DNA from: Faecalicatena contorta
Lineage (GTDB): Bacteria > Bacillota > Clostridia > Lachnospirales > Lachnospiraceae
Direction of reading: 5' to 3'
Length of the DNA stretch: 64,000 bases
Assembly (NCBI RefSeq): GCF_003149105.1
Contig: NZ_QGDS01000003.1
Location: 409,674-473,673 of the forward strand
In this document: in pieces, positions 54,099-62,468 of the stretch
Layout of the letters: each line of letters starts with the position of its first letter
How positions within the stretch are numbered: the stretch's first letter is position 1
Notes under the pieces: generated by a model
Databases searched by the model: none
Told to the model about the DNA's origin: nothing
The model's input: only the letters and a program-made list of their open reading frames with translations
Translations under genes and position numbers: made by a program

Positions 54099-54510
54099 GT
54101 GAGAATGGGGTTCTATAAACAAAAAACAGAGGAATAATTCGTCGAAACTACTATTCTACTACATCTCTACTGTAGTAGTGAATCGGATGAAAAAAAGCAT
54201 TGCTGAAATGTAATGTTCCGTAGCAACGCACGAGCCAACTCAACTACGTATAAGTCATATAGGATACGCTAGTAACAGCTACGTTAAATCGTGGCGGCGA
54301 GGGAACTATATAAAATGTTGAGAAGTGTAGAGAGAGCACCCTTCCTCCAGAGCATTTAAAAGCCTTATTTTAAATGCTCTGAATGCATGTTCCACGGTAA
54401 ATAAAAATGGTGGTAATCCACCCGGATTCGCTATCCGCAATTTTCGGCAGTTCCTATACTGTGCGCTAATAGGAAAAAGAAGCAGACTTCGAGAATGGAA
54501 TGTAATAATT
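54099..54510 (+). ncRNA. Structured RNA in the tape-measure gene, resembling the 5' half of a group II intron
   Basis: It begins GTGAG and holds at least six hairpins. Among them are CTACTACA/TGTAGTAG, a perfect 14-base stem CAGAGCATTTAAAA/TTTTAAATGCTCTG (54348-54381), GGTGG/CCACC, GGAT/ATCC, TCCTAT/ATAGGA and GAAG/CTTC. The layout (5' GTGAG, a GCACGAGCCAACTC stretch, the closing GAAGCAGACTTCGAGAATG) recalls domains I-III of bacterial group II introns. No reverse transcriptase and no domain V are visible. The assignment is tentative. Confidence 0.4.
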
Positions 54511-54569
54511 TAAATTATGTGCGGAATCAAAACACAAATGTTCGGGTTAAAGATTTATGTTCACTCTGA

Positions 54570-54971
54570 CTACCACTCATACCCACACCTTGAGCATCTG
54601 AATGGCTTTAAACCATCCACTTGTAAACTTCCTTTGATACGCACCTTCTGTCTTTGAATGTTAGTAGATTCACATCTGGGGCAGTGAGGAATATTGTTGA
54701 TTGCTTTCTGCAATAAATATTCCTTATTTTTATCAATGACTTTCGTACATTGCCCCGGTGCCTTCGTTTTCCATGTCTCTAATTTCTCATCTCGTTTTTT
54801 TAGTGACAGGTTGCGAATTTCATCGACTACCTCTTTTGCTTCATGAATGCTGCAATGGGTTTTATCAACAACAAATTCTACGGCTTTATTTATCTGTCCC
54901 TTTATCACGAAGCTATGAATATCTTTAGAGTTAACACTTTTGCCATGAATCGGAATATCAAATGACTCCAT
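54570..54971 (-). CDS. L7/L12-like domain plus zinc-ribbon protein inside the tape-measure gene
   Basis: 133 residues on the strand opposite to the tail genes, with its own CAGGAGG site. Residues 25-55 (VIKGQINKAVEFVVDKTHCSIHEAKEVVDEIR) resemble the C-terminal domain of ribosomal protein L7/L12. The C-terminus is a zinc ribbon with HCPRC (about 97-101) and FRCSRCGYEW. A palindrome ATAAAATTAA/TTAATTTTAT lies in its promoter region (54990-55021). It looks like cargo carried by the insert that splits the tape-measure gene. Function unknown. Confidence 0.65.
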   Translation of the reverse strand: MESFDIPIHGKSVNSKDIHSFVIKGQINKAVEFVVDKTHCSIHEAKEVVDEIRNLSLKKRDEKLETWKTKAPGQCTKVIDKNKEYLLQKAINNIPHCPRCESTNIQRQKVRIKGSLQVDGLKPFRCSRCGYEW

Positions 54972-55150
54972 AATATATTTCCTCCTGGGATAAAATTAAT
55001 AATCGAAACATTTAATTTTATTTTATCACAACGTCGCTTAAAACAATAGGAAAAATATTATCTGTTGAAAATATTGATTTTAGTAACTTAGATAGAGTTT
55101 CTACACTCTTTGAAAAACTGGATGAAAATACTGCAAAAAATGTCTTAAAC

Positions 55151-58100
55151 ATGGGTAAATGGGACGATATTACTAAAAAAACTCTCGTAAATAACACAGC
55201 GTCTCTGGCTGGTGTTGCAGACGATATGTTAGATATAGCCGGTGGTGCTACCACCGCCACAGCCTCCACCGGCGCCCTCAGCACCACCCTTTCCGGCATC
55301 CAAGGCTCCATCGGTGCCTTCCTCACAAATCCCGTCACCCTGACCGTAGCCGGAGTCGCCGCCGGACTCACCGCTATAACCGCCGCCTACACTTACTTCG
55401 CAACCTCCTACACAAGGGCACAAAATAGCTTTGCCGAAAAATCCGCAGCCTTCCAAACCACCAAATCCGAGGCGGACGCCTTAAGCTCCTCCCTTGAAAC
55501 GGTAAAGACAAGGATGGAAGCACTTTCAGCATTAGAAAACGCCGGCACCATCACCCTTGTAGAACAAAATGAACTCAACGCCCTAAGACAGTCAAGCGCT
55601 GAATTAGAACGACAGCTTACCATCAAACAAAACCTGATGGAGGTCCAGGGAAATTCCCAGGCCGCAGCCGCCCGGGTGGCATCCAGAGAAGAACTCTCCT
55701 CCACAGAACTCATCTCCGACGCAACCGGTATGTCCACAGGATTCGTAGGCTTCCAGCAGGTACTTAGTAAGATAACGGGAATCACTTCTCCCTATTCCGG
55801 TTTTGAAACATTTGCAAAGGAAAATGACACCTCCCCGGCAGGAATGCTGAAAAACCAAATGGAGGCCGCCGACAAATACAAAGGCAAGCTGGACTCCCTC
55901 TATGACCAGCGAAATGCTGCCAATTCTCCCAAGGAGCTCGACTCAGTTCAGAAAGATATCGAAAAAACAGAAGAGGCCTACGCCTCCGCAACCCAATCGA
56001 TTGAGCAATATTCCCAGCAAATCCAGGGCTGGGTAGACGCCTCCTATGATGCCGACGGAAAAGTCCTCCCCGAATCTGCAGCACAGGTTCAGAAGTGGAA
56101 GGGCCTTCTCACAGAAGTCCAGAACATGGGGAAGACAAAAAACCAAAAATCAGAAAACAGCCTGAACAACTTCTTCGACGGCTCCCCCGGAAAAAACCTC
56201 ATCAAAGAAGAGCTCTTAGCTGCCGCTCAGGCAGGAGGAGATCTGGAAAAAGTCCTCTCCGGCCTGGGACTCTCCCTCTCCGACCTGGGAAAAGGCGTCA
56301 CAGGGGAGAGCCTCACCAACTACTTCCAAAACCTGGCAAGAGAGGCAAAAGAAGCCGAGGAAGCCTCAAACGGGGTGGATGGAAGCTTCGAAGGAGTACA
56401 GGCCGCACAAGCCTCCCAAAATCAGGGCTATGAGTGGGATGCCATGTCCCAGAATTTAAAAAGGGGGCAGGAACTGTATGAAAGCGGAGCCATTGGAACC
56501 GATGACTTCCAAACCATGGCTCAATGGATGGCCCCCGGCAAAATCGACACCGAAGGGTTCAAATCTCCCGCGGAAGCATATAAGAAAGCATGGGAAGACA
56601 CCTATAACACCGTCAGCGGTTGGTTCAATGCAGAAAACCCGGTGGGAAGCATGTGGAACTTTGCCGAAGATTTATCCGCCAAAAACAGCGACATGTTCCA
56701 GGTCCTCAACAAAGAAACCAATGAAATCATTCCAAACTTCAAAACTACAGCCGAAGCCGCAGACGCCCTGGAGGTAAGCGTAGGGGCCGTGGAGTCCATT
56801 CTCGGAAAGATGCAGGAATACGGCTATGAATTTGAAGGAGTCCTGTTCAGCGGCGAAGCTCTTGACGAATACAAGCAGTCTCTGGAGGGAATCCGGGAGC
56901 TTGCGGGCGGTATGGAGGAGGGCGACCGGAAAGAAAAACTCTTAGGCTCCTTAAGCCTCTGGGATGAGAACTACGAAAAGTACCAGGAGGATCTGTCCCT
57001 CCTCACCGAAGATCAGGTGGTGCAAATCAAGTTCGAGTATGAACTGGCAGAAATCGAACAAAACATCGAGTACCTCCGGGAAAAAGCAAGCTTAACCCAA
57101 TCCCCGGAAGACTGGGCGGAACTCACCCTGGCACAAAGGGATTACCGGGAAACACGGGAAGAACAAATCGGTTACAACGAAGACTCCGACGCCGGCTATG
57201 GACAGTCCTACGATGCCCTGGCTGAAATACAGGATGAGCTAAGAGACGCTCCCGAAAACGAAATCCCCGTTCTGGAAGACCAGATTACCGCCATCTACGA
57301 CCTCCAAACTGCCTTTTTGGATCTCAGGGCAGCCGGTGAGGATATGGATTGGAACACCTTTCTAAATTCCGAGGAGGCACAAGGCACTTTTGACAGTATC
57401 ATAGAAGCCACCGGTATAACAAGAGAGCAGCTTGCAGAGATTCTGGGCACAGAAATCCCCCTACCCATCTGTGCTGACACGGAAGAGGCCATGACACAAA
57501 TTGATACTATTGAACAAATGGAAATGGCCGGTAAAATCGTTCAGCTTGTAGGTCAGGACGATGCCACCCCAATTATGGCACTTTGGAATACCTTACAGGC
57601 AGATCCTAAGTTTGCAGCTCTTTCTGCCAATGACCAGGCTACATATCTTGTCGCCTATTGGAATTCTCTTACCCCGGAGCAAAAACAGGCTGTCATTACA
57701 GCAACAGACAATGCCACCCCATTACTGACCGATATGGATGGAAAAATAAATACCCTGAATCTAAACCCAACGGCTAAAATTACTGCAACCGATACAGCTA
57801 GTTCTACAGTCTCTTTTGTATCCCAAAGCCTGGCTGGTTTAAATGGGAGATCCGCACATACTTATATCTATACACACCAAATAAATACGGGCTTCCCCAA
57901 GCTCTTAGGTACCGCCCATAAGGATGGAAGTTCCGGCAATTTCTCTTCATTTCAAATGCCATCTAACCGCGCCCTTGCAATGGGAACCTTACAAGACAAT
58001 AGTTGGCTAAAACCAAAATGGAAGACAAAGCAAGATGAAGTCGCATTGACAGGCGAGGTCGGTCAGGAGTTGGTAGTTCATGGAAACCGCTGGTGGACTG

Positions 58101-61100
58101 TTGGTGACCAAGGGGCCGAGTTCTCTCCTATTCCCCAAGGCTCTGTTGTATTTAATGCACGCCAGACACGAGATTTGTTGAACAAAGGATTTACAAATAG
58201 CCGCGGCACTGCACATCTATCAGGTACTGCATACGCCAGCGGTTCAACAGATCAGGCGGCCAAAGATGCCCTGAAAGAACTATCTAATTATTTTAACTGG
58301 ATTACCATCAACATGGACCGACTTTCGCGACAGTCAAAATTAGCCTCAAATGCTATAGAAACTGCCGTTGGACTATCAGAAAAACAGACCGCTACATCAG
58401 AAGCCATCAGTAAAGTCCGTGAAGAACGAAATGCCGCTACTCAAGGTTCAAAAAAATATCTCGAACATGCAGAGTGGTATGCAAGAGAATCTGGATTATC
58501 CGCAGATTTACAGAAAAAAGTTCAAAATGGTACTATTGATATCAGCAAGTATGATGAGGATACCCAAGCCAAGATAAAAGAGTACCAGCAATATTATGAG
58601 AAATACCTTGATATGCTTGATAAGGCCACCGATCTTGAAAAGAAAGAAAGCGACCTTGTAGAAAAAAGATTAAAAAATATCGAAAGCTTTTACAAACTCG
58701 TAACAAAGGTTTCAGAATCTGTTCAGGACATGAACGATGCCAAACTGAAATACGAAGCAGCAAAAGGCTATTCTGCGGTATCTGATCAGGTCAAGGCAGT
58801 GTATCAGTCTTCTTTAAAAGAGTCTCAAAATACTTATAACAGCCTTTCCAAGCAATTAGTTGATTATCAGACAGAGTTTGATACTCTTGTAAAGAATGGT
58901 TCTATCACAAAAGGGTCAGACCAGTGGTATGAAGGACTTGCAAAAATCAATGGTTTTCAAGAGGACATCTATAAAGCTGGTGTTACTATCGTTGAATATG
59001 AAGATAAAATCAGGGGAATAGAATATACCAAGCTTGAAAACCTGATTAGTGGCTTTGAACGTGCCGTAAAGAGCTTAGACGGAAGAATGTCCTTAAAGAA
59101 AGCACGAGATGAGAAAATATCAGAATCTGATTATCAGACAAATATAAATCTTAACAACTCCACAATACGCGAAAACATGAAGCTCCGTGACAAGAAGTTA
59201 AAGGAACAGAGTTTATATGATGTAAATTCCAAGGAATATCAAGACTTGACGAAGGATATAAGCAGCTTAGATAAAGAAACCTACAATTTACTCGTAGACA
59301 ATGAAAAGCTGAAAGACAGTATTTTTGAACTGCGCTTTGCCCCTCTGGATGAGGGAATTGAAAAATATCAAGATTTACGCAGTGAGCTTAGAAACTTCCA
59401 GGAACTTTTAAACAAGGACGCCTTCTTCGACAAAAACGGAGCCATCACGGAAACAGGTCTTGCCAACCTTGCATTGCTACAACAACAGCTGGCAACCACC
59501 AAGAAAGAAATTGCTGACTACAGAACTGGCCTAGATAAATTGTCAGAGTCATATAAAAATGGTGTCATATCTGAGAAAGAATATAATGAAAAGTCTCAAG
59601 AATACCGGGAAGGTATACAGGACGCTGCTGGTGATGTAGTAGATTATCAGGAAAAACTTACTGACTTGTATATGACTCAAATGAAAGCTGAAGTTGACGC
59701 CTTGCAGGAAGTGATTGACAAGCGCAAGGACGCTTTAGATGCAAAAGCTGATTACTATGACTATGACAAGAAGCTGAAATCCCAAACCAAGGACGTCAAT
59801 GTATTAAAAGCCCAGATTGCTGCCATGGAAGGTGTCAATGATGCGGCTACACAGGCAAAAGTAAAACAGCTTAGACAGCAGCTTGCAGATGCTGAAGATA
59901 AGTTAGGTGAAACAAAGCGGGATCATGCGATTGATATGCAGAAAGAGGGCTATAATGGACTTTCTAATGATATGGAAAAGATGCTGGATGATACAGAATA
60001 TGAAATTATTCATAATTCCGAAAAGCAACAATCCGTAATCGAAAGTATGTTGAGTAACGTTGTTAATATGTATGAGTCTGCATATGGGAAAATCAACTCC
60101 ATCATTGCAAACACCGGATGGGTGGGAAGTACAGACTTCAACACAACTCAATCTCAGCTCAGTACCCAAACAGGGGCAGCTAACCAGACTACAAGTGCAG
60201 CTCAAAGTCAATCCTCTACAAAAGCATCTTCCACTGCCACTTCTACAAAGACAAGCTCTATTAACAATGATGATGCTTCCCATAAAAACACAGAAGCAGA
60301 GCTTGCTAAGCCCGAGAATACAACAAACAGGCTTGTTGCAGAAGTTACATTATCCACCACTTCTGTTACGTTGGAAGAAGGGCAAACCACAACGGTATCT
60401 GCTCAGTCCATCAGACCCACGGATGCAAAGAATAAAAACCTTTCCTGGACATCTAATAATTCACAGATTGCCACTGTATCTAACGGTACGATTAGAGCGC
60501 TAAAGCCAGGTAGTTGTCAGATTATTGCTTCAACAAAGGATGGCAGTAAAATTAATGCTTCGGTTAATGTAACAGTAACTAAAAAACCAGATCCTCCAAA
60601 ACCCCAACCAAAACCAGCAGCTCCCAAAAGCGGTGGAGACGGAGTGCCGAATATAGGAGATGCCGTAACCTTTGCCAACGGGATTTATTACCTGGATTCA
60701 TATGGTACTGCTCCTTCTGGCAATCAAATGATGGGGCAGACTGTATATATTACGTACATGAATCCGGGGGCACCAAAACCAATTCACATCAGTAGAACTA
60801 AAACACCTGGTGAACGTGATCTGGGCTGGTTAAGTTTAAGTCAGCTTAAAGGTTATAAGTCAGGCTCTAAGAATATTGATACAGAACAGCTTGCATGGAC
60901 ACAAGAGGACGGCAGAGAACTCATCATGAGAAAATCTGATGGTGCTATGCTCACAAAACTATCTCCTGGAGATGCCGTTGCCCCCAATCATTTGACAGAA
61001 AACCTGTTTAAATGGGGAGAAGTCAATCCAAAGACTTTCTTTGCAAATACAATTGATACTGCTGCTAATGTTCCGGTAATAGGTACAGGACAAAATGTAA

Positions 61101-61267
61101 CCATTGAACAACATTACGACAGTCTGATTCACGTTGAAGGAAATGTTGACCAGGATGTACTGGCAGATTTAAAGGCCTACGAAAAAGACTTCCTTGATAA
61201 AAGTTACAAATACACAACAAATATGATTGCGAAGGATTGCCAAAAAGTTGGAATACGACGCAAATAA
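55151..61267 (+). CDS. Tape measure protein, main part, with C-terminal Ig-like (Big_2) domain
   Basis: 2,038 residues from the first ATG, but the frame is open from 55016 and the 45 upstream codons (ITTSLKTIGKILSVEN...) read as tape measure. The ATG has no ribosome site, so this looks like the 3' part of the gene begun at 53264. It has membrane-like helices near residues 50-80 (GAFLTNPVTLTVAGVAAGLTAIT) and long helical repeats. A middle region (EVALTGEVGQELVVHGNRWWTVGDQGAEF) and the C-terminus (LAWTQEDGRELIMRKSDGAML) are common in clostridial phages. A Big_2 domain (about 1715-1800) precedes a proline-rich linker. About 55240-57480 is markedly GC-rich. The length implies a tail of roughly 300 nm or more. 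Confidence 0.85.
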   Translation: MGKWDDITKKTLVNNTASLAGVADDMLDIAGGATTATASTGALSTTLSGIQGSIGAFLTNPVTLTVAGVAAGLTAITAAYTYFATSYTRAQNSFAEKSAAFQTTKSEADALSSSLETVKTRMEALSALENAGTITLVEQNELNALRQSSAELERQLTIKQNLMEVQGNSQAAAARVASREELSSTELISDATGMSTGFVGFQQVLSKITGITSPYSGFETFAKENDTSPAGMLKNQMEAADKYKGKLDSLYDQRNAANSPKELDSVQKDIEKTEEAYASATQSIEQYSQQIQGWVDASYDADGKVLPESAAQVQKWKGLLTEVQNMGKTKNQKSENSLNNFFDGSPGKNLIKEELLAAAQAGGDLEKVLSGLGLSLSDLGKGVTGESLTNYFQNLAREAKEAEEASNGVDGSFEGVQAAQASQNQGYEWDAMSQNLKRGQELYESGAIGTDDFQTMAQWMAPGKIDTEGFKSPAEAYKKAWEDTYNTVSGWFNAENPVGSMWNFAEDLSAKNSDMFQVLNKETNEIIPNFKTTAEAADALEVSVGAVESILGKMQEYGYEFEGVLFSGEALDEYKQSLEGIRELAGGMEEGDRKEKLLGSLSLWDENYEKYQEDLSLLTEDQVVQIKFEYELAEIEQNIEYLREKASLTQSPEDWAELTLAQRDYRETREEQIGYNEDSDAGYGQSYDALAEIQDELRDAPENEIPVLEDQITAIYDLQTAFLDLRAAGEDMDWNTFLNSEEAQGTFDSIIEATGITREQLAEILGTEIPLPICADTEEAMTQIDTIEQMEMAGKIVQLVGQDDATPIMALWNTLQADPKFAALSANDQATYLVAYWNSLTPEQKQAVITATDNATPLLTDMDGKINTLNLNPTAKITATDTASSTVSFVSQSLAGLNGRSAHTYIYTHQINTGFPKLLGTAHKDGSSGNFSSFQMPSNRALAMGTLQDNSWLKPKWKTKQDEVALTGEVGQELVVHGNRWWTVGDQGAEFSPIPQGSVVFNARQTRDLLNKGFTNSRGTAHLSGTAYASGSTDQAAKDALKELSNYFNWITINMDRLSRQSKLASNAIETAVGLSEKQTATSEAISKVREERNAATQGSKKYLEHAEWYARESGLSADLQKKVQNGTIDISKYDEDTQAKIKEYQQYYEKYLDMLDKATDLEKKESDLVEKRLKNIESFYKLVTKVSESVQDMNDAKLKYEAAKGYSAVSDQVKAVYQSSLKESQNTYNSLSKQLVDYQTEFDTLVKNGSITKGSDQWYEGLAKINGFQEDIYKAGVTIVEYEDKIRGIEYTKLENLISGFERAVKSLDGRMSLKKARDEKISESDYQTNINLNNSTIRENMKLRDKKLKEQSLYDVNSKEYQDLTKDISSLDKETYNLLVDNEKLKDSIFELRFAPLDEGIEKYQDLRSELRNFQELLNKDAFFDKNGAITETGLANLALLQQQLATTKKEIADYRTGLDKLSESYKNGVISEKEYNEKSQEYREGIQDAAGDVVDYQEKLTDLYMTQMKAEVDALQEVIDKRKDALDAKADYYDYDKKLKSQTKDVNVLKAQIAAMEGVNDAATQAKVKQLRQQLADAEDKLGETKRDHAIDMQKEGYNGLSNDMEKMLDDTEYEIIHNSEKQQSVIESMLSNVVNMYESAYGKINSIIANTGWVGSTDFNTTQSQLSTQTGAANQTTSAAQSQSSTKASSTATSTKTSSINNDDASHKNTEAELAKPENTTNRLVAEVTLSTTSVTLEEGQTTTVSAQSIRPTDAKNKNLSWTSNNSQIATVSNGTIRALKPGSCQIIASTKDGSKINASVNVTVTKKPDPPKPQPKPAAPKSGGDGVPNIGDAVTFANGIYYLDSYGTAPSGNQMMGQTVYITYMNPGAPKPIHISRTKTPGERDLGWLSLSQLKGYKSGSKNIDTEQLAWTQEDGRELIMRKSDGAMLTKLSPGDAVAPNHLTENLFKWGEVNPKTFFANTIDTAANVPVIGTGQNVTIEQHYDSLIHVEGNVDQDVLADLKAYEKDFLDKSYKYTTNMIAKDCQKVGIRRK

Positions 61268-61272
61268 ATTAT

Positions 61273-61304
61273 ATAGTGCCATGCTCCGGTGTGGCACTAT
61301 TTTT
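61273..61304 (+). terminator. Intrinsic terminator after the tape measure gene
   Basis: Nine-base arms ATAGTGCCA (61273-61281) and TGGCACTAT (61292-61300) followed by TTTT. It lies directly after the tape measure stop. Confidence 0.8.
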
Positions 61305-61354
61305 GTTACAGTTCAGCCATATAACTTTTCAGCGGCATATGGCTGAACTGTAAC
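61305..61354. terminator. Very long perfect hairpin between tape measure and Dit genes
   Basis: Perfect 18-base arms GTTACAGTTCAGCCATAT (61305-61322) and ATATGGCTGAACTGTAAC (61337-61354) around a 14-base loop, directly behind the first terminator. It is not followed by a clean T run. It may be a second terminator, a processing site or a protein-binding palindrome. Confidence 0.6.
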
Positions 61355-61382
61355 CTATTTTAATGGAAAGAGGTGAAAAGAT

Positions 61383-62468
61383 ATGTTTAAGCAATTTGAA
61401 GACTTTACATTTTCCGGTAAGAAATTCTCAGACCTGTCCTGCGAATATATACCTGCAAATTTTAATAATGAAATGGATATTTCTCTGGCTCTGGAAAGGA
61501 ATATGAATTCTGGCGAAACAAACAAGTACCGCACAGAAGCAAATTATTTTGGGGATACATGGTCTGACACATTGACACTTGAGCTGCATATCATCAAAAA
61601 TCCCAGCGTTTATCCTACACAGGAGGCGCAATCTATCACCAGACGTGAAATAAGGGAAATAACGAAATGGCTGACATCGCCTCATTACCCGGAATGGATT
61701 ACATTTAACCTTCCTTCCGATTCAGAAGACGATGCAACTCATTACCGCGGATGGTTCCACAATGTAGAAACGCTTCCTGTTGATGATAAAATTTATGGAC
61801 TAAAATTATATTTCGAATGCACTACGCCATTTGGATACACGGATAACATAACTAATATTAAGCAAGTAACCACATATGGTAATTTAACAATTACAAACAA
61901 CAGTGACGAAGCACAAAACTACTGCTATCCTACCGTTACAATTACTCCCCATGAGAACGGGCATATATTTATTTGTAATCTATCCGATTGTAAATTATTG
62001 GATTCTGGAACGCTCACTGGTGAATCTTATTTTGAATCTTTGATTGATGCAGTTGAAAGCTATGCCCTCTTAAAAGGCTATTCCGTAACATTTACCGGAA
62101 CAGGCAGTACAAATATTATTCCATTTTGCAACAATACAGGCGTTCAATTTTATTTAAATGATATCCATAATGGAACCGAAAAGAAATGTACGGCATTTTA
62201 TCTCTCTGATACAAAACAGTATAAAATTATTGAAGGCGGCTTCGTATATATGACTGTTTACAAAGACCTGGATATCTACATGGATTGTCAGTTTCTGACT
62301 ATAACGGATTCTATTGGCAGAATGATTACCTATGATAAATTAGGAATCACTGATGTAGATCATGTATACTGGCTGCGCCTTTTAAATGGAGCCAATAATC
62401 TTCTGCTCCATGGTAACGCAGACTTTCAAATACAACATCAAGAATCAAGAAAGGCCGGTGAATATTAA
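61383..62468 (+). CDS. Distal tail protein (Dit, Siphovirus tail family)
   Basis: 361 residues. The N-terminal domain (MFKQFEDFTFSGKKFSDLSCEYIP, then NSGETNKYRTEANYFGDTWSDTLTLELHIIKNP, WLTSPHYPEWITF, YRGWFHNVETLPVDDKIYGLKLYFECTTPFGYTDN) is the conserved Sipho_tail fold that forms the ring at the tail tip. A C-terminal beta domain follows. An AAAGAGGTG site precedes the ATG. It stops directly before the Tal gene, as in most siphophages. Confidence 0.85.
   Translation: MFKQFEDFTFSGKKFSDLSCEYIPANFNNEMDISLALERNMNSGETNKYRTEANYFGDTWSDTLTLELHIIKNPSVYPTQEAQSITRREIREITKWLTSPHYPEWITFNLPSDSEDDATHYRGWFHNVETLPVDDKIYGLKLYFECTTPFGYTDNITNIKQVTTYGNLTITNNSDEAQNYCYPTVTITPHENGHIFICNLSDCKLLDSGTLTGESYFESLIDAVESYALLKGYSVTFTGTGSTNIIPFCNNTGVQFYLNDIHNGTEKKCTAFYLSDTKQYKIIEGGFVYMTVYKDLDIYMDCQFLTITDSIGRMITYDKLGITDVDHVYWLRLLNGANNLLLHGNADFQIQHQESRKAGEY

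Noticed and set aside
54099..55020. A complete self-splicing group II intron with reverse transcriptase
   Set aside because: No reverse transcriptase frame and no domain V hairpin can be seen on either strand, so only an intron-like 5' segment is reported, at low confidence.
55229..55456. A glycine-rich minus-strand frame
   Set aside because: It is an artefact of the GC-rich block of the tape-measure gene read on the opposite strand.
60060..60503. A 147-codon leucine/proline-rich plus-strand frame
   Set aside because: It lies in another frame within the tape-measure gene, whose Ig-like domain is clearly coding there.
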